Shown here piece after piece: positions 25,730 through 34,815 of a stretch of 64,000 bases of DNA (its first letter is position 1; every line of letters starts with the position of its first letter). A model generated the notes under the pieces. That model saw only the letters and a program-made list of their open reading frames with translations. It searched no databases and had not been told where the DNA came from. Origin of the DNA: Anaerolineaceae bacterium UBA4775. GTDB lineage: Bacteria > Chloroflexota > Anaerolineae > Anaerolineales > Anaerolineaceae. The stretch lies in NCBI GenBank assembly GCA_002403205.1, contig DHHJ01000011.1:89755-153754 (forward strand), given 5' to 3'. Made by a program: the position numbers and the translations under genes.

Positions 25730-26506
25730 ATGATGAAGGAACAGCGTAAACGAGCAATCGTTGATCGAATTGAGAGGGACAAACAGGTCTTCATTTCGGA
25801 TCTTGCTGAACAGTTCGATGTGTCAGAAATGACCATCCGCAGAGACCTTGACGAGCTGGATCAGAACGGGGCCATCCATCGCATCCACGGCGGCGCACTG
25901 GCGGTGGCAAAGATCAGCACCAAAAATGAACCGCCCGTCTTCGAGCGTTCAAACGAACAGACGGAAGAAAAAAGGCACATCGCCAAAACCGTGGCTGGCA
26001 TGATCCAAAATGGGGAGAAGATCTTTCTGGGCTCTGGAACAACGACGTTGGCCGTTGCTGAAAACCTCACCCAGCACCAAGACCTGACGGTATTAACCAA
26101 CGCGATCACCATCGTCAATTGCCTGATCCCCATGAAACACATCACGCTGATCGTTTTTGGGGGGTTCCTGCGCAGGGCAGAGCTTTCGATGGTCGGGCAT
26201 TTCACCCAATCGGCCCTTAAGGATATCCAGGTGGACAAGGTCATCATCGGGATGCGCGGTATCCACATCGAACAGGGACTGACCTGCGACCATCTCCAGG
26301 AATTGCAAACTGACCAGTCGATTTTACAACTCAGCAAGAACATCATCATTGCCGCCGATCACACGAAATTTGGGCATGTGGCCACCATCCGGACTGCACC
26401 GATCACTACGGCTTCCACCATCGTTACGGACGGTAAGGCGCCGGATGACATGGTTCGGAAAATAAGGTCTTTAGGCATTGAGGTGATCAAAGCAACCCCA
26501 TCATAA
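25730..26506 (+). CDS. DeoR-family transcriptional regulator (AgaR-like)
   Basis: 258 residues. The N-terminal winged helix contains VFISDLAEQFDVSEMTIRRDLDELDQNGAIHRIHGGAL, the DeoR signature. The C-terminal DeoRC sensor domain has IFLGSGTTTLAVAENL and the IIAADHTKFGHVA motif, which binds a sugar phosphate. The ATG at 25730 is chosen because AGGGAAGAGAG lies just upstream; the frame opens further back without such a site. It heads the amino-sugar cluster and probably represses it until a hexosamine phosphate builds up. Confidence 0.92.
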   Translation: MMKEQRKRAIVDRIERDKQVFISDLAEQFDVSEMTIRRDLDELDQNGAIHRIHGGALAVAKISTKNEPPVFERSNEQTEEKRHIAKTVAGMIQNGEKIFLGSGTTTLAVAENLTQHQDLTVLTNAITIVNCLIPMKHITLIVFGGFLRRAELSMVGHFTQSALKDIQVDKVIIGMRGIHIEQGLTCDHLQELQTDQSILQLSKNIIIAADHTKFGHVATIRTAPITTASTIVTDGKAPDDMVRKIRSLGIEVIKATPS

Positions 26507-26535
26507 CCATTACATGCGACAAAAGCAGGAGTACT

Positions 26536-27585
26536 ATGGATCAAGAAGCCTACGGAAAATATACCAAAGCAGAAATCCTCTCTCAGCCTGAAATTTGGGA
26601 GCAGGTGGTCAATAGCTGGCCGCCTTCCATGCTGGAGACCTTCCCGAAAACTGAGGATTATGACCAGGTGTTATTCATTGGGTGCGGATCAACGTTTTTC
26701 CTCTCACGTTGGGCTGCGCGGATGCACGAAGCCCACAGCGGTTCCATCAGCCGTGCAGTACCTTCGTCAGACCTGCTGCTGCACCCAAGGCATTGGATTC
26801 AAGCGGGGCAAAATACCCTGCTGATTGCCTCATCACGCTCGGCCTCAACCACGGAGACGATTAAAGCCATCGATTCCTTCAAGGCGGACCACACGGGGGA
26901 TGTGATTGTGATCACATGCAACCAGCAGGAGCCCATGGGCTCGCAAACGGAGTTCGTCATCAGTGCCGAGCAAGCCCAGGAAGAGAGCATCGCCCAGACC
27001 CGGTCTTTTTCGTCCATGCTGTTGGCCCATGCATTTTACACAACGGGCAGTCTTCCCATCAACATCGGCAAAGACCTGCGGGCAGCAGGGGAACGTTTGT
27101 TCCGTGAGTCTCTGCCCCTGGCCGAGCAGATCGCGCAGGACACCACGTTGCAGCGGTTCTTCTTTTTAGGCTCTGGCCCCCTGTATGGGCTGGCCAACGA
27201 GTGCATGCTGAAGATGAAAGAAATCTCCCAAAGCTATGCGGAATCCTTCCACAATATGGAATTTCGACATGGTCCCATGTCGATGGTTGACGAGCATACC
27301 CTGGTGATCGGTTTTATCGGCGATCACGGGGCCGAACAGGATTTAGCCGTCCTGGCTGATATGAAAGCCAAAGGTGCACGTACCCTGGCCATTGCCAATC
27401 AGGTGCCGGAGAAACCAGCCGGGCTGGACCATGTGATCCGGTTGGACAGCCCATTGCCCATGATCTGGCGGTCTGTTCTGTACCTCTCGCCAATGCAATG
27501 GCTTGCCTTCAATCGGGGTCTGGTCAATGGCTTAAACCCCGACCGCCCTCACAATCTTGACGCCGTGGTGGTGCTCGATGAATGA
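26536..27585 (+). CDS. SIS-domain sugar-phosphate isomerase/deaminase (AgaS/GlmS-C type)
   Basis: 349 residues with two SIS domains. VLFIGCGSTFFLSRWAARM and SSRSASTTETIKAI form the first phosphate-binding site; FLGSGPLYGLANECMLKMKEISQSYAESFHNMEFRHGP forms the second and matches the isomerase half of GlmS, including the conserved Glu-Phe-Arg-His-Gly. There is no glutaminase domain, so it should deaminate or isomerise a hexosamine 6-phosphate. By neighbourhood (AgaR, NagA, GatZ) it is a candidate galactosamine/glucosamine-6-phosphate deaminase. The end overlaps the EIIA start (GATGAATGA). Confidence 0.85.
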   Translation: MDQEAYGKYTKAEILSQPEIWEQVVNSWPPSMLETFPKTEDYDQVLFIGCGSTFFLSRWAARMHEAHSGSISRAVPSSDLLLHPRHWIQAGQNTLLIASSRSASTTETIKAIDSFKADHTGDVIVITCNQQEPMGSQTEFVISAEQAQEESIAQTRSFSSMLLAHAFYTTGSLPINIGKDLRAAGERLFRESLPLAEQIAQDTTLQRFFFLGSGPLYGLANECMLKMKEISQSYAESFHNMEFRHGPMSMVDEHTLVIGFIGDHGAEQDLAVLADMKAKGARTLAIANQVPEKPAGLDHVIRLDSPLPMIWRSVLYLSPMQWLAFNRGLVNGLNPDRPHNLDAVVVLDE

Positions 27586-28078
27586 GAAGAACGCCGCGGG
27601 CGGGTTTGAGCTGGAAGCAATGCTCCCTGCTGAAAATGTGCGTGCAAACGTCTCGGTGAACTCCTGGCAACAGGCTGGCGACGCAGTTGGGCAGCTTTTG
27701 GTTGATTCCGGGAAAATTGAACAGCGTTATGTCGACCAGATGAAACAAAATGTAGAGGAAATTGGACCCTACATCGTGGTTGCTCCCGGTGTGGCCCTCT
27801 TCCATGCACGCCCAGAAGACGGCGTCCTGGAGCCCTGCCTGGCCTTGATCACCCTCGTGGAACCTGTTGAATTTGGCCACCCGGAGAATGACCCGGTGGA
27901 TATTGTGATCGCCTTTGGTGCACAGAATAAAGAGTCGCACATCCCCGCGCTGATAAAATTGGCTGAACAGCTGGGAAATCAAAAGGTGATTGACCGTGTG
28001 CGTAATGCAAAGACGGATGCTGCCCTGCATGAGGCATTCCTTTGCTTAAGCGAAGATTGTTTCGCATCTGATTCATAA
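27578..28078 (+). CDS. PTS EIIA component (fructose/ascorbate-type)
   Basis: 166 residues. PTS EIIA type-2 fold: SWQQAGDAVGQLLVDSGKI, MKQNVEEIGPYIVVAPGVALFHARPEDGV with the phosphorylated His in FHARPE (most relatives have PHA), then EFGHPENDPVDIVIAFGA. The ATG at 27578 overlaps the stop of the SIS gene by 8 bp, so the two are translationally coupled; an upstream in-frame codon at 27557 would place seven non-family residues first. It receives phosphate from HPr and passes it to the EIIB encoded next. HPr and EI genes are not in the window. Confidence 0.9.
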   Translation: MNEKNAAGGFELEAMLPAENVRANVSVNSWQQAGDAVGQLLVDSGKIEQRYVDQMKQNVEEIGPYIVVAPGVALFHARPEDGVLEPCLALITLVEPVEFGHPENDPVDIVIAFGAQNKESHIPALIKLAEQLGNQKVIDRVRNAKTDAALHEAFLCLSEDCFASDS

Positions 28079-28091
28079 CAAGGAGATACCA

Positions 28092-28370
28092 ATGATCATT
28101 GCAACACTGTGTGGAATGGGGTTTGGCACAAGTATGATGCTGAAACTATTCATCGATGACATTCTCAAAGATGAAGGGATCAAGGCGCAGGTTGTTTCCT
28201 GGGACCTGGGCTCCCATAAAGGGCAGGATGCCGATATCATCGTGGCACCAATGGACATGGAGCGGCATTTACGGTCTTCTGAAAGCAAGATCGTGTTGAT
28301 CCACAATCTGGTTGACAAGGCGGAAATAAAACAAAAGGTGATGGAAGCCATTCAGAGCTTATCGGCATAA
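28092..28370 (+). CDS. PTS EIIB component (ascorbate/galactitol-type)
   Basis: 92 residues. MIIATLCGMGFGTSMMLK carries the phosphorylated Cys7 in the P-loop-like CGMGFGTS. The remainder, with IIVAPMDMERHL and VLIHNLVDKAEIKQKV, matches UlaB/SgaB-like proteins. An AAGGAG site lies 8 nt before the ATG. It acts between EIIA and EIIC. Confidence 0.9.
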   Translation: MIIATLCGMGFGTSMMLKLFIDDILKDEGIKAQVVSWDLGSHKGQDADIIVAPMDMERHLRSSESKIVLIHNLVDKAEIKQKVMEAIQSLSA

Positions 28371-28481
28371 GCCAACCAGCATAGGACATGTGATGGAAGG
28401 AGGTGGTTGCAGCAAGGAAATTAACTCATCTATTATGTAAGCAAGTTTTTTAAGTTTATCAATCAAGACTGGAGGTTAATT

Positions 28482-29798
28482 GTGCAAATTTTCTCATTCA
28501 TCCTTGAGCTCATCACGTTGCCAGCTTTTATCCTGGGCCTGATCGCGCTGATCGGTTTGGTCATCCAGAAAAAGCCATTCAGTGATGTCCTCACAGGCAC
28601 CTTCAAGACCATTCTCGGCCTGCTGATCATGGGCATCGGTATCGGTGCATTAATTGATGCATTGATCCCGATTCAAGCCATGTTCGAGGCCGGCGTTCCT
28701 GCGGGCGGCTTTCGCACATTCGTCACCTTTGATGAAGGTGTCGTCGGCGCCGTGCAGGATGCCAATGTGGCAGGCATTGGCGCCGCCATTGCCTGGACCA
28801 TGCTGTTCGGTTATATCATCCATGTGCTCCTGGCAAGGGTGACCAAATTCAAATATATCTACCTGACCGGACACATGATCTGGATTCACGCTGGCGCGTT
28901 CGCCATCCTGTTCCACTCATTTGGCTTGTCTCTGTTCTGGACTGTTCTGCTGGCATCCATCGTGGATGGCATTTATATGACCCTGGCACCGGCCTTCGCC
29001 CAGCCAATCATGCGCAAGATCACCGGCAATGACGAGATTGCCTTTGGCCACGGCCAAACCTTGCTGAACATGCTGGGCGCCTGGGTCGGCAAGCTCATCG
29101 GCGACCCCGAAGATTCTGCTGAGAAGCAGGCGTTCTCGTCGAAGCTCGATTTCTTCAGGGACATGGCTATGTCGATCGCCATCATCATGATCATCGTCGC
29201 CCTGATTGCAGTCATCCTGGCTGTGATCCAAATTGGCGTGGCTGGTGTTCAAGAGCAGATCAGCGGCGGTCAGAACTTCCTGCTGTTTGCCTTCCTGCAA
29301 GCCCTTGGCTTCACGGCTGGCGTCCTCGTCCTGTTACAGGGCGTCCGCATGCTGATTGCTGAAATCGTACCGGCCTTCAAGGGTATTGCCGAGAAGCTGA
29401 TTCCCGGCGCAAAACCCGCCCTGGACTGCCCGGTCATCTATCCCTTTGCCCCGAACTCCCTGATCATCGGCCTGATCTCAGGTACGATCGGCCAGGTGAT
29501 TGCCATGGTGATCCTGGCGCTGATTGGCTGGGCGGTTCCCTTGCCCAGCATGATCGCGGCCTTCTTCGCCAGCGGCTCAGGCGCAATTTTTGGCAATGCC
29601 ACCGGCGGCAGGAGGGGCGCCTGGGCAGGTGGTTTCCTGTGGTCCTTTGTCGGCTGGTTCCTGATCAGCTTTGCCTACCAGTTCCAGGTGTTTGGCGATT
29701 TGGGCGCCATGGGCGCAACAGCCCTTGGCTTCACAGTGCCCGATGCCATTGTGCCCGGCATTGTGATCTGGGCCATCGCCAAGCTGTTTGGCGTTTAG
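28482..29798 (+). CDS. PTS EIIC component (UlaA/SgaT-type permease)
   Basis: 438 residues, about eleven transmembrane helices, matching the ascorbate-type EIIC family over full length (LTGTFKTILGLLIMGIGIGALID, YLTGHMIWIHAGAFAILFHSFG, GGRRGAWAGGFLWSFVGW). The start is GTG at 28482 with GGAGG six bases upstream. Despite the family name, the neighbours point to an amino sugar or related hexose rather than ascorbate: there is no UlaG lactonase, UlaD or UlaF in the cluster. A 110-bp gap separates it from EIIB. Confidence 0.9.
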   Translation: MQIFSFILELITLPAFILGLIALIGLVIQKKPFSDVLTGTFKTILGLLIMGIGIGALIDALIPIQAMFEAGVPAGGFRTFVTFDEGVVGAVQDANVAGIGAAIAWTMLFGYIIHVLLARVTKFKYIYLTGHMIWIHAGAFAILFHSFGLSLFWTVLLASIVDGIYMTLAPAFAQPIMRKITGNDEIAFGHGQTLLNMLGAWVGKLIGDPEDSAEKQAFSSKLDFFRDMAMSIAIIMIIVALIAVILAVIQIGVAGVQEQISGGQNFLLFAFLQALGFTAGVLVLLQGVRMLIAEIVPAFKGIAEKLIPGAKPALDCPVIYPFAPNSLIIGLISGTIGQVIAMVILALIGWAVPLPSMIAAFFASGSGAIFGNATGGRRGAWAGGFLWSFVGWFLISFAYQFQVFGDLGAMGATALGFTVPDAIVPGIVIWAIAKLFGV

Positions 29799-29815
29799 TC
29801 CTCTACTGACCTATT

Positions 29816-29843
29816 CGAGGAAGAGAGTTCGCTCTCTTCCTCG
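29816..29843 (+). promoter_or_regulatory. Perfect 12-bp hairpin capped by UUCG, between EIIC and nagA
   Basis: CGAGGAAGAGAG (29816-29827), loop TTCG, CTCTCTTCCTCG (29832-29843). UUCG is the most stable RNA tetraloop. There is no T-tract, so it is more likely a processing or stability element protecting the upstream PTS mRNA than a terminator. Confidence 0.75.
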
Positions 29844-29872
29844 ACCTTATCTCAAGTAACTAAGGAATCATT

Positions 29873-31021
29873 TTGCTACAAAAAATCATCAACGGAAAAA
29901 TCCTATCCCCAGAACCGCTCCCAGAGCACTATGGCCTCTTAATTAATAACGATCGGATCCTGGAGGTCGGCGACCAGGAAGCATTTCCACAAGACATCCC
30001 AACCATTGATGCGGCAGGCCGTTGGGTGATCCCGGGATTGATTGATATCCATGTTCACGGGGGTGAGGGATACGACACGATGGATGCTGAAAATGAAGCC
30101 CTGGCTGGCATGGCGCGGTATGTTTTATCCACCGGTGTGACCAGCTTCTTGCCCACCACCACGGCGGCATCACAACAGGATGTGATTGAGGCGATCAGCC
30201 GAATACAGGCTTTCTCTCAGCCGGGTGACAAGGCCCGGGTGCTGGGCATTCACCTTGAAGGCCCCTATTTAGGGCACAAACACAAAGGCGCCCAGCCCGA
30301 ACAACACCTGCGCGCAGCCGAACCCGAGGAGTACCTGCCCTGGCTGGATTCTGGTGTGGTCAAGCTGTTCACCGTTGCACCAGAGGTGGAGGGGGTCATG
30401 GGCCTGATTTCGACGGGCACAAAAAAAGGTGTCCGGTTCGCTGTGGGCCACAGCAGCGCCAGTTATGACACCATGATCGAGGCAATTGAGAGAGGCCTTT
30501 CCCAGGCCACGCACACATTTAACGGAATGCCTCAATTACACCACCGCGAGCCCGGCGTCGTCGGCACTGTTCTGACCGATCCACGGGTATACGCACAGAT
30601 CATCACAGACGGGATCCACCTGCATCCGGCCATTGTTGACCTGGTATTCAAAGCCAAAGGTACCGATCGGACGGTGCTGATCACCGACGCCATCCGGGCA
30701 GCCGGTGCACATGACGGCGTGCACCGCCTGGGCGACCAGGTGGTCACGGTGACCGACGGTATCGCTCGCACAGCCACAGGGTCTTTAGCTGGCAGCACCC
30801 TATCGATGCAGCAGGCCCTGCGAAATACGCTTCAGTTCACCGGCCGAACACTGGAAGAGGTCCTGCCTTCTGCAACCCGTGTGGCCGCAGAAAGCATCGG
30901 CATGCAGGATCAAATCGGCGCACTCAAGCCCGGTCTCAAGGCGGATATCGTCCTGCTGGATGAAAACCTGACCCCGCGCCTGTGCCTGGTTGCAGGTAAG
31001 ACCGTCTATCAAAATCTCTAA
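29873..31021 (+). CDS. nagA: N-acetylglucosamine-6-phosphate deacetylase NagA
   Basis: 382 residues. Amidohydrolase barrel with IDIHVHGGEGYDTMD, LGIHLEGPYLGHKHKGAQ (metal-binding Glu), FAVGHSSASYD, ATHTFNGMP and the LITDAIRAAG catalytic aspartate. It removes acetate from GlcNAc-6-P (or GalNAc-6-P in aga clusters). The TTG start at 29873 is supported by AAGGAA five bases upstream. Placed with AgaR- and GatZ-like genes, GalNAc-6-P is a plausible substrate. Confidence 0.93.
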   Translation: MLQKIINGKILSPEPLPEHYGLLINNDRILEVGDQEAFPQDIPTIDAAGRWVIPGLIDIHVHGGEGYDTMDAENEALAGMARYVLSTGVTSFLPTTTAASQQDVIEAISRIQAFSQPGDKARVLGIHLEGPYLGHKHKGAQPEQHLRAAEPEEYLPWLDSGVVKLFTVAPEVEGVMGLISTGTKKGVRFAVGHSSASYDTMIEAIERGLSQATHTFNGMPQLHHREPGVVGTVLTDPRVYAQIITDGIHLHPAIVDLVFKAKGTDRTVLITDAIRAAGAHDGVHRLGDQVVTVTDGIARTATGSLAGSTLSMQQALRNTLQFTGRTLEEVLPSATRVAAESIGMQDQIGALKPGLKADIVLLDENLTPRLCLVAGKTVYQNL

Positions 31022-31054
31022 ATCATCTCGACCCCCATTTGAAAGGAAGGGAAA

Positions 31055-31801
31055 ATGAGCCTATTTCTAAAAACCTATCTGAACACCGTGATCGAAATGC
31101 TCGAGCAAATTCGTGACGAGGAAGCAGGCCCCATCAATGATGCCGCTGTGCTCCTGGCGGACACCATCGAGAACGGGAACAGCATCTTTGCATTTGGCTG
31201 CTCGCATTCGTCATTACCCGTACAGGACCTGGTCTACCGGGCAGGCGGGTTGATGCTCATCAACCCCATCTATGGCCCTGGCATCACGGCTTTGGACACC
31301 CGTCCGCCCACACTGGGGTCGGATATTGAAAAGCTGCCGGGGTTTGCAAAACTGCTCCTCGATAATTACCCAATCAAAGCAGGCGATGTCCTGATCGTGG
31401 TATCCGTCTCCGGGCGCAATGCCGTCCCGATTGAGATCGCGCAACTGGCCCAGGAACGGGGTATCAAGGTCATCGGGCTGACATCGAGGGCATACACACA
31501 GTCCGTTGAGTCACGGCATGCCTCCGGTAAAAAAATGTACGACTTTGCCGATGTAGTTCTCGACAACAAGGTGGACAAAGGCGACGCGGTGCTGGAAGAC
31601 GAACGGGTTCCGCAGAAATTTGTGCCGGCATCCGGCGTGACTTCAACAGCGCTCCTGCAGGCTTTGGTCGCCGCGACGATCGAAGAGGTATTGGAAAGAG
31701 GCATCACACCGCCCGTTTACCTCGCAGCCAATGTGGATGGCGGCGCGGCATACAACCAGCGCCTGCTGGAAGAAAACCGCGAGCGGATTTTCTATTACTG
31801 A
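31055..31801 (+). CDS. SIS-domain protein (UPF0309-like)
   Basis: 248 residues, one SIS domain preceded by a helical cap. ENGNSIFAFGCSHSSLPVQDL is the first phosphate-binding loop and VLIVVSVSGRNAVPIEIAQLA the second. It matches the SIS_2/UPF0309 group related to phosphoheptose isomerases rather than the GlmS type. A sugar-phosphate isomerase or sensor in the amino-sugar pathway is likely, but its substrate is unknown. An AAGGAAGGGAAA ribosome site precedes the ATG. It follows nagA by 33 bp. Confidence 0.85.
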   Translation: MSLFLKTYLNTVIEMLEQIRDEEAGPINDAAVLLADTIENGNSIFAFGCSHSSLPVQDLVYRAGGLMLINPIYGPGITALDTRPPTLGSDIEKLPGFAKLLLDNYPIKAGDVLIVVSVSGRNAVPIEIAQLAQERGIKVIGLTSRAYTQSVESRHASGKKMYDFADVVLDNKVDKGDAVLEDERVPQKFVPASGVTSTALLQALVAATIEEVLERGITPPVYLAANVDGGAAYNQRLLEENRERIFYY

Positions 31802-31874
31802 TCCGTTTGTCGTAAATCATCCCCGCACCCTGCTGTCTCATCGACCAAACCAGCTCAAAATCAAGGAGCCTTAT

Positions 31875-33185
31875 TTGCCACAATTTGCCCCAACAGAATT
31901 ATTGTTACAGGTCATTTCAGACCAAAAACAGGGCATCCCTCGCGGCGTGGCGTCCGTCTGCTCTGCTAACCCTTATGTCCTCAGGGAGACCCTGCAGTTT
32001 GGGCACGACCACCAGGACTGGGTTTTGATCGAATCGACCAGCAACCAGGTCAACCAGGAAGGCGGCTATACCGGCATGGTGCCCAGCGAATTCGCTGCCT
32101 ACATTGCAGACCTGGCAGATGCCCTTGGATGCAAAACAGATCAAATTCTATTGGGCGGTGACCACCTCGGGCCAAACCCCTGGAAAAACCTCCCCGGCCA
32201 GGAAGCCATGGAGAAGGCCGCCGTCCTGGTGAGAGACTGCGTCCAGGCAGGCTATCGCAAAATTCACCTGGATACCAGCATGAAATGTGCCGATGACCCG
32301 CCCGACCAACCCCTGAATGTTGAAACCGAAGCACGGCGGGCAGCAACATTGTGCGCTGCTGCTGAAAAGGCCTGGCAAAGCCAGCCAGGCACGGATGCGC
32401 CGGTGTATGTGATCGGCACAGAAGTGCCTGCCCCCGGTGGTGTGGAAAGCGAAGATGAAGGCCTTCAAATAACGACTCCTGAGCGTGTGCTCAGCTCGTT
32501 AAGCGTTTTTGAGCGGGTTTTTAGTGAATTTGGGCTTGAGCGCGCATGGTCGCGGGTGATTGCCTTTGTCGTTCAACCCGGTGTTGAATTCAGCCAATTC
32601 CATGTGCATGAATACGACCCTTCACAAGCCACCCGACTCTCCCGGTGTATCGAGACCGTGCCGGGGATGATTTTCGAAGCGCACTCTACCGATTACCAAA
32701 CGCCAGAAGCCCTCAGGCAACTGGTGAAGGACCACTTTGCCATCTTAAAAGTCGGGCCAGCACTGACCTTTGCCCTCAGGGAAGCGGTTTTCTCACTGGC
32801 CTCCATTGAAAAAGCACTTTTGCCAGGCCGGGAAACTACCACCTTATCCGCGGTTCAAGAGACCCTCGAAGCGGTGATGCTCGAAAACCCGAAAAACTGG
32901 CAGGCCTATTACGCAGGCGATCAACGTGAACAGAAGTTGGCCAGAAAGTTCAGCTTCAGCGACCGTATCCGCTACTACTGGCCCGAACAGCGCGTGACGG
33001 ATGCCTTAACCACCCTGATTGCGAACCTGCGCACTACAGACATCCCATTACCGCTGCTCAGCCAATTTCTGCCGGTGCAATATCAGCATATCCGGGAAGG
33101 GTTGATCCCGCCAGACCCAGAAGCGATCCTCTACGATGCCATCAGAACTGTGCTTGAGGAGTATCGCCTTGCCGCAAAACCCTGA
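31875..33185 (+). CDS. D-tagatose-bisphosphate aldolase class II accessory subunit / AgaZ-like (GatZ/KbaZ)
   Basis: 436 residues covering the GatZ/KbaZ family: GIPRGVASVCSANPYVLRE, LIESTSNQVNQEGGYTGM, LLGGDHLGPNPWKN, KIHLDTSMKC, YVIGTEVPAPGG, EAHSTDYQTP and ILKVGPALTFALREAVFSL. The TTG at 31875 has AAGGAG six bases upstream; the longer open frame from 31731 begins inside the previous gene and lacks a site. The family was described as the non-catalytic aldolase subunit, and some members are reported as tagatose-6-phosphate kinases. The partner aldolase (GatY/KbaY) is absent here. Confidence 0.92.
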   Translation: MPQFAPTELLLQVISDQKQGIPRGVASVCSANPYVLRETLQFGHDHQDWVLIESTSNQVNQEGGYTGMVPSEFAAYIADLADALGCKTDQILLGGDHLGPNPWKNLPGQEAMEKAAVLVRDCVQAGYRKIHLDTSMKCADDPPDQPLNVETEARRAATLCAAAEKAWQSQPGTDAPVYVIGTEVPAPGGVESEDEGLQITTPERVLSSLSVFERVFSEFGLERAWSRVIAFVVQPGVEFSQFHVHEYDPSQATRLSRCIETVPGMIFEAHSTDYQTPEALRQLVKDHFAILKVGPALTFALREAVFSLASIEKALLPGRETTTLSAVQETLEAVMLENPKNWQAYYAGDQREQKLARKFSFSDRIRYYWPEQRVTDALTTLIANLRTTDIPLPLLSQFLPVQYQHIREGLIPPDPEAILYDAIRTVLEEYRLAAKP

Positions 33186-33441
33186 CGGCTGGCCTAACCA
33201 GTCTGTGGCAGCCCATTGAGGGGAAAATTCTGCCTTGTGGGGGTTTATAAATGAAGATCTAACAGCGTTTGGTACGACCACAAACGTGATTTCCGATCAC
33301 CTGTAACCTGTAAGACAATCCACGTTTGATGATCCCTTGCCATAAAAGTGGACTATAATCATTCGCTAATTGGGTTTTGCTGACCCAGCTTATCGGTTGA
33401 AAAAAGTTAACGATTTTTAGACTTTAGAGGTGCATACCGAC

Positions 33442-34785
33442 ATGATCAAAAAGACCTATTACATCACCGGCATGCATTGCCCGGGCTGCGAAACCCTCAT
33501 CGAACGGTCAGCAGGGAAGATCAAGGGTGTCACTGCCGTTAAAGTATCTCTGGCCAGTGGGAAAATCGAGATTCAAGCCAGGTCCGCCCAGGCTATACCG
33601 ACGGTGAAACAGCTTGACCACCGCTTTAAGCAGGATGGCTATACCTTTACAGAACACCGCCCAAAGACGAGGCTCCAGCCGGGAAAGATCGCCGCCGTGA
33701 TGGGTGCATTCCTGCTGATCGTCCTGCTCTTCTTTGTGCTTGAAAGATCTCCACTGCTGAACTTTCTTTATGTGGATTCGAACTCCAACTTTATTGCGTA
33801 TTTCCTGTTCGGTTTAGCCGCCGGGTTCTCCAGTTGTGCTGCACTGGTGGGCAGTTTGCTCTTATCCGTGCAGGAAAGCTGGGTGAATCAGGCGATCGGC
33901 CGCAACAAGGCAGGGTTCTCTCCCTTCCTCCTGTTCAATGGCGCGCGCCTGGTTTCTTTTGCCGCCTTGGGCGGTCTGCTGGGCTTGCTGGGTGGGGTGT
34001 TCCAGTTTTCCTTGGAAGCCTCGGCTGTGCTGACCATTTTAATCTCGGTGCTGATCTTCATCATTGGGATGCAGATGCTGGGTGTGCCCTTGTTTCAGCG
34101 GATCCCGCTGAACTTTTCCGGCCGTTGGATCGGCCGCGTGACCAATCAACCCGGCCTGCAGAATAAGATCATGCCGATCCTGATCGGGGCAGTGACGTTT
34201 TTTGTCCCCTGCGGATTTACCCTGATCGCCCAAGCCGGGGCATTACGCTCCGGGAACTTCCTCGAGGGCCTGACGATCCTGCTGGCCTTTGCATTGGGCA
34301 CGCTGCCCATGCTCCTGGCGATCAGCTTCTCCAGCGTCAAGCTCCGCCAAAATCATAGGTTTTCCAATGCATTCAGGTTGCTTTCCGGGCTATTGATCGT
34401 TTTCTTTTCTACTTATACCCTGATCACACAAATCAGCCTTTTGCGGCCAGCATCGCTGCCGCTTGAAAATTCACCCAGCGCCTCCTCGCCCCCTGCCGCG
34501 CTGCAGGATGAAGGCGAATACCAGCTAATGCAAATGGAAGCCAGGGGATTCGAATACTTCCCCGAGGTGATCACCATCAAAGCCCACCAGCCGACCCGCT
34601 TTGAGATTTTCAGCAACGATTCCCTCGGCTGCGCAAACGCGGTGTATGCCAGGGGACTTTATCCTGATATCATCATCCTCAGCCCGGGGACGAATGTAGT
34701 GGAATTCACCGCCCCGGGGCCGGGGACATACCAGATCTCCTGTTCGATGTGGATGGTGAAACCGATCACCGTGGTGGTTGAATAA
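33442..34785 (+). CDS. HMA domain-DsbD/UreH-like membrane protein-cupredoxin fusion
   Basis: 447 residues in three parts. Residues ~1-70 are a heavy-metal-associated domain with the GMHCPGC metal site. Residues ~85-340 contain about seven helices of the DsbD_2/sulfite exporter TauE-like group (FGLAAGFSSCAALVGSLLLS, VTFFVPCGFTLIAQAGAL; a Cys in each half, as in CcdA). Residues ~360-447 are a cupredoxin-like domain with Cys in NDSLGCANAV and a final YQISCSMWMVKP loop where Cys and Met could bind copper. The architecture suggests copper binding or delivery across the membrane. The ATG at 33442 follows AGAGG by 11 nt; GTG at 33430 overlaps that site. Confidence 0.82.
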   Translation: MIKKTYYITGMHCPGCETLIERSAGKIKGVTAVKVSLASGKIEIQARSAQAIPTVKQLDHRFKQDGYTFTEHRPKTRLQPGKIAAVMGAFLLIVLLFFVLERSPLLNFLYVDSNSNFIAYFLFGLAAGFSSCAALVGSLLLSVQESWVNQAIGRNKAGFSPFLLFNGARLVSFAALGGLLGLLGGVFQFSLEASAVLTILISVLIFIIGMQMLGVPLFQRIPLNFSGRWIGRVTNQPGLQNKIMPILIGAVTFFVPCGFTLIAQAGALRSGNFLEGLTILLAFALGTLPMLLAISFSSVKLRQNHRFSNAFRLLSGLLIVFFSTYTLITQISLLRPASLPLENSPSASSPPAALQDEGEYQLMQMEARGFEYFPEVITIKAHQPTRFEIFSNDSLGCANAVYARGLYPDIIILSPGTNVVEFTAPGPGTYQISCSMWMVKPITVVVE

Positions 34786-34815
34786 TTCCGTCCATTAATC
34801 CAGCATCCGGATAGG

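Noticed and set aside
28482..29798. True ascorbate uptake system (ulaA)
   Set aside because: The permease family is right, but no ulaC-ulaD-ulaE-ulaF-ulaG partners are present and the neighbours are amino-sugar genes.
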